In this document: piece after piece, positions 27,601-35,200 of the stretch
Numbering within the stretch: position 1 is the stretch's first letter
Layout of the letters: each line of letters starts with the position of its first letter
Assembly (NCBI GenBank): GCA_030142905.1
Contig: JASJOG010000257.1
Location: 358,019-422,018 of the forward strand
Length of the DNA stretch: 64,000 nucleotides
From: Heliopora coerulea
Taxonomy: Eukaryota; Cnidaria; Anthozoa; Scleralcyonacea; Helioporidae
Reading direction: 5' to 3'
Program-made: the position numbers and the translations under genes
Notes under the pieces: model-generated
What the model was told of the DNA's origin: nothing
What the model saw: the letters and a program-made list of their open reading frames with translations, nothing else
Databases searched by the model: none

Positions 27601-29654
27601 AACTGTTTCTGTTTTACGAGCGGACACGTCTCCACGATCTGAACCACAGGTCAGGTTTTTGACAGAAACTATTTCAAAGCTTCTTCTTGTTTCATCATTT
27701 TTTAACCGGAGATTGTCGTTACACTTCATGCAGTTTCCGACACAATACCCTGCTTTCCAGCCTTCCACTGTTTCGGGTGCGAATACAGAGCATTTTCCCG
27801 ACTTATTGCACACTGCCACTTTACAAGTTAAGCACGTATAAGCTGTATCAGTGCCACATTGTATACATTTATTTTCCATAGCAGAACAATCGTAGCCCCT
27901 GGCTTCCCTTTAAATGAGTGTTTTGATTTTTGTTTTCGCAAAGGTTTAGCCTAATTAGGAAATGGCTTAATGCTGTTGACAGTTACAATATGGCCAAACT
28001 TTTGGTAGTTTGAATTGTGGGCTGTTATAATAAAACATACACAATTTTGTATGTTGTAAAATTTTATGCTCCGAAGCCTGCGAGAACGCAATACCCTTTG
28101 GCACTTCATTGCCATGCTTTTAGAAAATAAATTAAGCTAAAAAGATACGACTGTCCACATTATGTGACACAAATACACCTACGTCGGTGCTTTTAAGAGC
28201 TTTGCCAACATCCGGCAATAGCCTCCTCTGCAGGCCTGTCAGCGAGCAATTGTTTGCAGAAAAAAAGCATTGCCAATGGATGTCGTACGAGTGAAATCAT
28301 TTGTTCGTGGTTATCACGTTTATTTGGATATATGGAAAGCTAAAATAGGTGATGAACACCGTCTCAAGCGAGAACCAAACAGCACGGACGATAAAAATGC
28401 AGTCGCTGTTGTTCGCGAAAGGCAAAAATTAAACTCTTCACAGCCATCCGATGAAGTCCTGTCGATAAATTCTTCTATTCACCCAAATGAAATGTCGGAT
28501 AGCAACGAGATTATTGGTCATATCCCTAAGTTGATGGCACTGTGGGTTACAAAATTTTTAAAGCGCGCAACAAACTGTGGAACTGTTGCAATCACGGGTA
28601 AACATGTCAACAGAGGGGCTGGTTATGGTGTGGAAGTCCCCTGCCAGTACACATTTCAAGAAGACAATTTTTCGTGTAACTGGCTAAAGGACAAATTAAA
28701 GAACGAAAAATTTGATGTAGAAAATTAGTTCATGCATGCTGTATTATGTATCTTGAATATTACTACGGAACAGTACTGAACATTAAGCAGATATAGATGT
28801 GTAAATTACTGAATATTTACTGTTGTTGCTATAAAATATTGGGCCATCTGTTGTCTGTCCGCTTAAAAGGGGTTGATTTGTTCATTGGGACCACCTGTGA
28901 GGTGTCCGCTTCCGCTAAAGAGAGGTGTCCGCCTAATAGAGGTTATATTATTAGTATTTTATAAAAGAAACGATTGGGACCTGAGTTTGGTGTCCGTTTA
29001 AAAGGGGTGTCCGCTTAAAAGAGGTGTCCGCTATTAGGGGTTCGACTGTATTTCTCTGCGGTCTAACTCCAATTAAAGGAATGAGTTTTCTCTGCTTTAT
29101 TTGTGAAGTTTACGTTGGTGTTCAAGCAAACTATGTTCCTATATTCGTGTTTATTGTTCTGTTTAATGATACCTTTTATTAACTGTTAACGCTTACAAAC
29201 AACATATATATTGCTGGAAGTTATGGTGCACATTTAGCTTTTAATCAAAGTTAAGCCGCGGGATGTTTTTATTATACTTGACCTGCGTGAAGCGGTCACC
29301 TAGTATTAAGCGGTCACCTAGTATTAAGCGGTCACTGATAAAATCCCCAAGGGTGACCGCTTAATACAGGTTTAACTGTATTAATCAACTCCGTTCATCT
29401 CTGTGTTCGCATTAAGGCTCAACGGAGACTTGACCAGAAAATTGAAGCTGAAAATTCGCTCCCAGTTGTCACCACGTCATGTTCCCGCCAAAATCCTGGA
29501 AACGCAAGACATTCCCTACACGACAAACGGTAAGAAGGTCGAAGTTGCAGTGAAGAAAATTCTGGCTGGAGAGAAAGTCGATCACAGGGTTGCATACCGT
29601 AACCCAGAGTCTATAGATCTTTATTACAATCTAGAAGAACTGAAAGACTGGTAA
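9674..29654 (+). CDS. AACS: acetoacetyl-CoA synthetase, complete, 18 exons
   Basis: This cytosolic enzyme activates acetoacetate to acetoacetyl-CoA with ATP and CoA, feeding ketone bodies into lipid and sterol synthesis. Exons: 9674-9785, 11168-11271, 11756-11870, 12064-12174, 12926-13023, 14388-14502, 15814-15895, 16246-16387, 17720-17800, 17903-18027, 19117-19181, 20057-20179, 21667-21780, 22785-22910, 24095-24164, 24247-24305, 24702-24804, 29417-29654. All introns are GT-AG and phases join without a stop: 1983 nt, 660 aa, close to the ~670 aa of animal AACS. Visible motifs are the P-loop [10 protein letters not shown] (277-286), TGWMMWNW (321-328), [18 protein letters not shown] (from ~526) and the C-terminal [13 protein letters not shown], whose Lys621/622 contains the expected catalytic lysine of acyl-CoA synthetases. 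The end of exon 1 was fixed by phase: the earlier GT at 9758 would break the frame, while GTAAGT at 9786 restores it. Intron 17 (4.6 kb) carries nested transposons. Confidence 0.97.
13430..14225. repeat. degenerate ~20-bp minisatellite in AACS intron 5
   Basis: About 800 bp are built of diverged copies of a unit close to TTACAACGTAGTGTAACGTC, in one orientation, with indels. The array is interrupted near 13880-13960 by the hairpin repeat described separately. No coding potential is seen. Confidence 0.88.
13880..13960 (-). repeat. TCTGGC-hairpin repeat, copy 1
   Basis: Core tactctggctaagcccagac at 13911-13930: an inverted pair TCTGGC/GCCAGA in the reverse orientation, followed by gattttacttgttaaagg. 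It is embedded in the AACS intron 5 minisatellite. Confidence 0.7.
15996..16135 (+). repeat. tRNA-derived SINE copy
   Basis: The tRNA-like head at 15996-16071 has the D-arm TAGCTCAATGGTTAGA, anticodon-like loop CCGTTCA and B-box GGTTCGATCCCC. It is followed by the family tail (caaaaatcatttttctg ... ttgacgaacgttcat). It lies in AACS intron 7. Confidence 0.85.
16570..16680. repeat. TATGG-like pentanucleotide satellite, short block
   Basis: Imperfect repeats of the type tggtatgg/tgatatg. The sequence resembles the longer blocks at 17310-17670 and 23300-24020 and lies in AACS intron 8. Confidence 0.8.
16915..17288. mobile_element. hAT MITE (CAGTGGCGTAAC termini), longer relative
   Basis: A 374-bp element with termini CAGTGGCGTAACAAGG and CCTCGTTACGCCACTG, flanked by the perfect 8-bp duplication ctctgaag (16907-16914 and 17289-17296). 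The interior differs from the 188-bp copies at 8050 and 60510. It lies in AACS intron 8, between two blocks of TATGG-like satellite. Confidence 0.93.
17310..17670. repeat. TATGG-like pentanucleotide satellite
   Basis: Degenerate array of ggtat/atggt units, including a run of tatag repeats near 17575-17600. No gene is seen. It lies in AACS intron 8. Confidence 0.9.
18139..18262 (+). repeat. tRNA-derived SINE, best-preserved copy
   Basis: The head at 18139-18214 folds as a complete cloverleaf: acceptor GAGTCTC/GGGGCTC (with G-U pairs), D-arm GCTC-AATGGTTA-GAGC, anticodon arm TCTAA-CCGGTCA-TCAGA (loop centre GGT, Thr-like) and T-arm GCGGG-TTCGGTC-CCCGT. The SINE tail ctcagaaatcattttctgag follows. 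It lies in AACS intron 10. The tail and the sister copies argue against a working tRNA gene. Confidence 0.87.
20970..21430. repeat. 34-bp tandem array in AACS intron 12
   Basis: Alternating variants of a 34-bp unit, agttggtaacgcgaggtggt + 14 bases and agttggtaatgccaggtggt + 14 bases, give a higher-order repeat of about 68 bp. Diverged copies extend on both sides (about 20880-21600). A 39-bp inverted repeat (21237-21347) interrupts the array. Confidence 0.88.
21237..21347. repeat. perfect 39-bp inverted repeat within the tandem array
   Basis: The arms 21237-21275 and 21309-21347 are exact reverse complements (outer ends cgtgacatgtttgaggaag / cttcctcaaacatgtcacg), with a 33-bp loop. The unit inserts into or replaces one array copy. 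Confidence 0.93.
22314..22400 (+). repeat. TCTGGC-hairpin repeat, copy 2
   Basis: agtccgagacgtctcccttt, then the core tcgtctggcattaaccagag at 22357. It lies in AACS intron 13. Confidence 0.78.
23300..24020. repeat. TATGG-like satellite, long block, AACS intron 14
   Basis: About 700 bp of tggtatggtat-type repeats. The 202-residue and 116-residue minus-strand open frames across it encode only Tyr/His/Thr/Ile/Pro repeats and are artefacts of the satellite. Confidence 0.93.
26059..27879 (-). CDS. Tigger/pogo-type DDE transposase, intact
   Basis: A 606-aa single-exon protein. Residues 5-53 are a cysteine-rich segment (Cys5, 8, 16, 19, 24, 30, 46, 50, 53) that could bind zinc; this is unusual ahead of a pogo-type transposase. 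A psq/CENP-B-like helix-turn-helix lies at about 105-150 ([29 protein letters not shown]), and a second, Tc5/CENP-B-like DNA-binding half at about 170-232 ([12 protein letters not shown]). The catalytic core has Asp271 (NMDETGLFW), Asp379 (FIDNAPCH) and Asp412 ([13 protein letters not shown]), i.e. a complete DDD with 32 residues between the last two. The tail is acidic. It would cut and paste the element at TA. ATG at 27877-27879. Confidence 0.95.
   Translation of the reverse strand: MENKCIQCGTDTAYTCLTCKVAVCNKSGKCSVFAPETVEGWKAGYCVGNCMKCNDNLRLKNDETRRSFEIVSVKNLTCGSDRGDVSARKTETVKPKAKATSKRQYLDLSQRVELLAFHKKTPTFGVRKLAEKFGCGKTQVSLILKSEKQILAEWESNEGRPGKKRGRQQNFPHVNDCLWKWYVTCRNSNIPVSGPMLQEEALLIAQKLGEDTVNFAASNGWLDRWKKRYNITQMNVAGEEGDVNEETMTSWAERARELVRGYQPADVWNMDETGLFWKALPEKSLSERGKRCRGGKKAKQRLTWAFFVNAGGGKEPPIVTGKSVKPRCFKSVKDKNRPYSCHYFANKKAWMTSEIFEEIVHQLNRRMKRQNRKIILFIDNAPCHPPLPSDHFTNIKLAFLPKNTTSRSQPLDAGIIKQWKVKTKRMLLRYVCSKVDGKLMASEITKSVHVLMSIQWGKKAWDEVSEETIKKCFLKVGLFPEEIGATDEDDDPFAGEEMQSLEELCTMLNMPDYISAQEFLDAEDELTTCEELINSDVPTWRDDVRASIIQEILHENSEPQTKQQKDMCEVVDDDNEDNDFDCNLREPVITSTFEALRTAEQLVEFA
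28276..28728 (+). CDS. HIRAN-like domain protein, passenger ORF of the Tigger element
   Basis: A 150-aa ORF (ATG at 28276) divergent from the transposase, about 400 bp away and inside the same terminal repeats. The sequence has a HIRAN-like pattern: [15 protein letters not shown] near residues 6-20, [17 protein letters not shown] at about 31-47, then IIGHIPK at about 80. HIRAN domains in HLTF and related helicases bind DNA 3' ends; whether this one does is not shown. No helicase or nuclease domain is attached. A host-gene fragment or a transposon accessory factor are both possible. It starts well and has no internal stop. Confidence 0.72.
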   Translation: MDVVRVKSFVRGYHVYLDIWKAKIGDEHRLKREPNSTDDKNAVAVVRERQKLNSSQPSDEVLSINSSIHPNEMSDSNEIIGHIPKLMALWVTKFLKRATNCGTVAITGKHVNRGAGYGVEVPCQYTFQEDNFSCNWLKDKLKNEKFDVEN

Positions 29655-29814
29655 AAATTATATTTGAAGTATCCAAATCCAGAACTGTCGCTCGAGGGCT
29701 GATTATATGAGACCGGCTGAGGTCAGGGCAGGAAAAAACCCAGGTCCGATTGCCCGAGCAAGCAAACTTTGCTCTTGGACAAGTGAAAAGAGAAGTCTGA
29801 TTGTCCCGTGGGCA

Positions 29815-29820
29815 AATAAA
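29815..29820 (+). terminator. candidate AACS polyadenylation signal
   Basis: AATAAA occurs 161 bp after the AACS stop codon. It is the first canonical hexamer found downstream of the stop. Confidence 0.5.
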
Positions 29821-30042
29821 ATAATCTCACAAGTCTTGTGAGTCTGTCAGCTTGATAAATGAAAATTTTCAGCCAGAAACTTTTTAAAAAGTTGAGACTA
29901 GTGAAATAATGAGTTGAAAGCAAGGTTTAAATTAAAATCAAAACACTTTGTTCATCCTCCGTCGTTCTCAGCCACCATATTGGTCCGTCATCTTGGCCGC
30001 CATATTAGATGGTCGCACACAACAGACGCCTGAGCACTACTA

Positions 30043-30137
30043 CACTTTTTGCTGTTCGTTACCAGAAAATATGCTATCATTAACGCCGACCTCAAACTCA
30101 TCAACGCAAAAATACCTTCATTTTATTCAATCGTAAA
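30043..30137. repeat. solo arm of the CACCTTTTGCTG palindromic MITE
   Basis: The sequence cactttttgctgttcgttac ... cattaacgccgacctcaaac matches the left arm of the full element at 50558-50983. The opposite arm is absent. Confidence 0.8.
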
Positions 30138-32220
30138 TATAGGAAAAAACAACGTATATACCTTAATGGAATGTAAATATTTCTATAGCAAATGAAATGT
30201 ATTAGTTATTAGGTCTGAACTGTACTTCTGTATTAAATATTTACAAACTGAGCAAGTTCATTAAATACTTCTATGGTTTAAAATGTCATCGATACATTGA
30301 CTGATGCCGCTTGGGTCTTCGTTTTGTCTATACTACTGTTCAATAGGTGACCCAAAATAATAAACATTTCAAACACGTATCTTTTGGGCAGTGAAAATGA
30401 AAAGAATACGAGCATTTTTGATTTGGTACAACGATTAAACTTTTCGTTTATCTAACTTTGATCTCATAGATGTCCCACTTCTTAACCCCATCTGACGCGT
30501 CCATTCCAACTTCCAGTTCCTCCGCCCACAACTGACCCGCTGTTAATATCCGTCCGGGAGGCAGAGGACAAGATCAAAGCCCGTTGTTTCACAGGAGGGA
30601 TTTTCCAATTCCTACAACACCTAGATCTCTTAGCTATCGGGGATCCTCACGATTCTTCGCTCTGGTACCTCTGCAGGTGTGTCCGTGAATTACCGCCCAC
30701 TATTACACGTTATCTCTCCATCGTAAAGGCGTCGACACACCGACAATATTTACAGCCACTAGTTAAATTGTCACCAGTATTTTCAAAGACAATATCTAAA
30801 TGAATAATATATACAAACTTTGAATTCAGACCTTCAATCTACGATTTATACAGGATCCGTTCTTATTTAATATGCCCCAGCTATTCGCAACTGGACTGTT
30901 CTCGTTGGCATAACTGTTATTGATGTCGCCAAAAATTGTATCTCAGACTGTAAGTAGTTCATTCTTCATATTCCTAAATATGTTAATAATGATCCACTGT
31001 GTTTTGTTATTTGTACACTTTCAGTTTTTACTTGCTTCACCAAAGCTCAGTACGTTATTCTGACGCCAATGAACTAGTAACATCTGTCTTAGGAAGAGGC
31101 ATGTAGCTGAGAGATACAGCGAAAATCAACGGTCCAGGATCAGGCGATAGACACGTGAACAGAGGCTGCATTCTAAACATGTGGTCTACGCGTGGCAAAC
31201 ATGTGAAGGATGGGATAAATGTGCATGATAACAAGATAAACATGCGTTGGTCGACGCCTGGTAAGCACATGATGACAGTCAAGTGATATGTCCGTAATCA
31301 CTCATACGATTTCTTTGGCGGGAAGAATATATTTCTTGTTTTGCTCGAGAGGTCAAGCTTAGCGTCTGTTGAAAAGTTTACTTTGACATCGTCGCAAAAG
31401 TTTATCTGTGCGATATTTTTCCTCGTACAATCGCTGCAATCGCTATTAAATTAAATAAAGGTTGTACAACCAACCGACGCCGTCGGTTTTTCGGCAGTCT
31501 TGGTATTTGTTTGCCAAGATAAATTTCTTAAAACGCAGTCTTACCCTGCAGTGTAGCGTTTGCCTGGAATACTGTGTCAGTAGACGCCAGGAAGACAGAT
31601 AATAGAAAAATTTTTAAAAGTAAATCATTACTTTGATAGTTTATAATTTGTAATCTCTTTCGTGAGGTCTTACTTTAGTGATGTAAATAGCTTGTATTTT
31701 AATACACTATTTATTACTGTGAATTAAGGTACCATTTATCGTTTGTTTGTTTTTTTCTTTTTAATAATACACCATTTATTTTTAGCATATAGGTTAATCT
31801 TGCATGTGTATACTTATTCACCTGGCTCCTTTGAGAAGCATCAAACACAATGAAGAGACATTGTAGCTCGAAAAGCGAAAAAGGAGTTCAAAATACAACA
31901 CAGTTAATTATCAGTTGCAGGTACAAGTAAATTCTTCCACATTGATCGTTTGTTGTTTCTTTCAGATAAATGCTTCTTTGATGCTATTTCTAGCGTTGAG
32001 AATTGTGGCAAATGAAAATCTGAATCGCGTGGAATTAATTAATGCGTGGGTGTCACGTAAGCCATGTTGTAGGGAAGTAGAAATTCAGGTCCCACGAGAG
32101 GTCGTAGAACAGTTGGAACACCACGTGGGTGCGTCGAGGTCACTGCTTGTCACAGAGCTTCGCTCTGCTCCCTCAGGTATTGGGCTGTGAAGTGTTTTAG
32201 TCAGAGAACTTGACGTGACG

Positions 32221-35200
32221 ATGGAGAACTTGGACAACGACGTTAAGTCGAAGTGGCGTAGCTGCGTTGCTGGACAGATTCGGAATCTCATCGGCATGTT
32301 CAAGAAAGTTGAAAGCGATCAAGAGAGGCTGAATTTGTGTTGGGAATCCCTTCGGTGAGTTAACGTTCAACAACAAAACTCATGTAGAAACGATTATTTC
32401 CAACTGTCAACACATTAACTACCTTTGTATATGTGAGTATCTCAGGCCAAATTTGGATCTGAAGCTTTGGATGTCGATTAAAAGGTGATCCTCGAACGCC
32501 GAATTTGTAGGAGAACGGAGGTAGAGTCAACACCGGGCTCATAGAACGAAAAAACTTTGTCATTTTGTTAAATATTAAAGGTCATTGTTGATTAGTTATA
32601 CTGCTATAATTGCGATAATAACTGAGTTTCTATGCATTAAATTCCGGCTTCTGCACGGTCGATAATAATACAACACCGTGCAATTGCAGGAAAGGGGGCC
32701 ACAGCATGTATATTTTCAAGTTGAAATGTTTATGATACTCTGATAGTGGGACAATGTTCCTGATCTAGGAGAGATCCTCGCTTAAGAGATATCGTCGAAA
32801 AGCTGAAGACAGAAGTCAAAGTGCAAGCCGACAATGATGACGGAGCTGCGGAGTTGGAAGTTGCTGTGAAAAGGTAATTGTAAAGTCCAAAATGCTTTCA
32901 TAATTTGTGCTGTATAAAGCTTACAACAAATGAAATAGAGAATATGAGGAAATTTTTTGGGTGACGGTATTGCTGAACGGTTAGCTAAACCTTCTCATGC
33001 ATGACTGTTTTTGCTTTTGTTCTTTGTCCTCTTTTCTTTCAAACTTTGTTCTTTCATTAGTTCTGTTACTGTAATTTGTTGTTGTACCACAATCATATGC
33101 ATGAAAGGGTTAAAAGCATGTGTCAACATAATTTTGAAATTGCACGTGCAGCCCAGTTTGTGTAGAAATCTCATATGGTTGGAGAATATGACAAATATTC
33201 TCATAATATACTCAAAGAATAAATCTTTGAGTATATCTGTTTTACTTTCGTCAATAACACGGACGTATTCTATGAATAAATCTTGGAAACTTTAAATAAA
33301 TCTCTGTTATTTACATAATTAAAGATTTTTATCTAAGATTTGCACATATGTGTGTTTAGTTCAGAAAAGGATCAGCCTCTACTGCCAGTATTAGCTCAAG
33401 GTAAACATCCAAAAATAGCCAATGGATCCTCACTAATCCAACTTAACTGCAGTAAATCCCAAGGCCGCTATCTGGAGGTAACTAATTGTGTAAAAATATC
33501 ACTAAAGCTTGTCTTAAACTGCACAGAAATTGTAATTCCATTCAGAAGACAGTATATGAACTTCAAAATATTTGTAAATGCACTCCCTATTCAATTGGCA
33601 GGTAGGATATTCAGGAATCAGTCAATGTTCACATATGACCCTGTGTGACTATCAGGAAACTAATTGGACCCTCTAGGATCCTGATGGATTTGTTAGAAGT
33701 TTTATTGTTTGGAAAGCTGAGTTGGTGTAACTGAACTAAAAGCTGCATACTCCACAACTAAGTGCAAGTTCACATACTTAGGCCTGTGTATATAAAGCTG
33801 TGAATACTTGATAAAATTTTAATTGATCTAAGTGCAAGTTCATTCTGCATGTTTGTAACATGACTTGCAGCATGCAAATCAACATTGCAGATAGGAAAGT
33901 TGTATTACATCACTACTAGCATATTTGAAATCACTAGTCCTGTCAGATATTGCAGAATCCAGTACCATTCAAAACAAGCATGTGCCCCATTCAGAAGGAT
34001 AATGGTAAAAATTTTGCTAGGAACTTCTTACTAGTTGACACCTTTCATGGTCAACCAATTTTGGAACCAAGAAACATCTTTTTGATCATAAAACTATAAA
34101 CAAGGAAAACTATCAAAGCTTAGAATGTGTTATTTGATGCATTCCTGCCAAGATGGCTGGCTAACAATTTGTATATCCTAATCAAAATTGCCTCAAGTTG
34201 GCCAGAATTGAACAAGAGGAGTTCTTTCAGGCAGGAATGGGTTAATGAGATTCTGTTCAGCTCATTCGTGAAAAAATGAGTGAAACCCCCAACTTCACTT
34301 TTGGTTATGCAACAGTTGGTAACCCTGCTGGCTTTCCTGATCTCAGGAACTGACACTAATCCCACCATGCCTGGATGAGAATTTTCCCATTTGAACTGTT
34401 TTAGTGGGCATGTTTGTGCAACCATGCAGATGCAATCTATCACAACTATATCTGGTATTGAGTCTGTCCATCAGAACATGTCTTGCAGCAAATCAATTCC
34501 AGTGAACAGACAATTATTTTATTAAAAATGGCTGCCAAAATGTGTAAGCATTGGCCACTCAGAAAATCTGGATAGCTTTGATGTCAAAGGGAACAGATGT
34601 CTGAGTGCACTCCTGGTAATGTTGGTGTGTGTCCTTGTGTGGTTGCAACAGGGTTACATAGCAGGTGTACATCCACTCTTAGGCAACTGCACTTTTTACT
34701 GCATGAAATATATTATTGGATATTCTTGTGTGCTGGCCATTTGATGGTTTTCATTCCTTTTTTGTCAACAAAAAGGCAAAGGAACAAATCAGAGCTGGTG
34801 ATGTACTAATCTTGGAGAACCCTTATGCTGCTGTGCTTCTACAAGATAACCGAGACACCCATTGCTCTTATTGTTTTAAGCTGCTGGAAGCAAAATGTTT
34901 GTAAGTATTATAATCAGAAAACCATTTTAAAAGAAAGATCTATAGTTCACATTAGGATGGGATTTCTCCTTGCTTAATGGTTCATCATACTACCTCTTGG
35001 CCTGCATGTTCTCTTACCTAGTTCCATCTTTGTCCCTCACTAATTTTGGTCATCTTGACTAAGTGTAAATACATGCAAACAGACAGTACAATAAGGGGCA
35101 GACTGGTATGGGGTTATGACATGTTCAGGCCTTGAATTTAGTGGTGGCCACTGGCCATCAATGCCCTGCTTGTTGGCCACTGTGCCCTCAAGAAGTACTG

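Larger units (their letters stand above)
25598..29048 (-). mobile_element. inner Tigger/pogo element with transposase and a HIRAN-like passenger gene
   Basis: A 3451-bp element with ends CAGTCGAACCCCTATTAAGC (25598) and GCTATTAGGGGTTCGACTG (to 29048), flanked by TA at 25596-25597 and 29049-29050. The subterminal motif gtccgcttaaaaggggt is repeated at both ends. Inside are a minus-strand intact transposase (26059-27879) and a divergent plus-strand ORF (28276-28728). Near-identical termini and intact ORFs point to recent activity. Confidence 0.93.
25155..29378. mobile_element. outer non-autonomous Tigger-like element, split by a second Tigger
   Basis: Left end CAGTCAAACCTTTATTAAGC at 25155 and right end GCTTAATACAGGTTTAACTG ending at 29378 are inverted repeats flanked by TA (25153-25154 and 29379-29380). 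Subterminal repeats of the type attaagcggtcacc occur at both ends. Without the inner element (25598-29048 plus one TA) it is about 770 bp and has no transposase. The termini resemble those of the inner element, so the same transposase may recognise both. It lies in AACS intron 17. Confidence 0.88.
29655..32220. other. AACS-SMYD4 intergenic region, no gene recognised
   Basis: This stretch holds the AACS 3' UTR, a single arm of the CACCTTTTGCTG palindromic MITE (30043-30137) and otherwise unassigned sequence. A 91-residue open frame at 31915-32190 runs up to the SMYD4 start but is in another frame and is not recognised; part of it may be SMYD4 5' UTR or an alternative first exon. Confidence 0.6.

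Noticed and set aside
27314..27841. 175-residue plus-strand frame inside the Tigger element
   Set aside because: It is antisense to the intact transposase; the transposase frame explains it.
31915..32190. 91-residue open frame just upstream of the SMYD4 start
   Set aside because: It is in a different frame from SMYD4 exon 1, with no recognised motif and no clear joining splice. It is kept only as possible 5' UTR.
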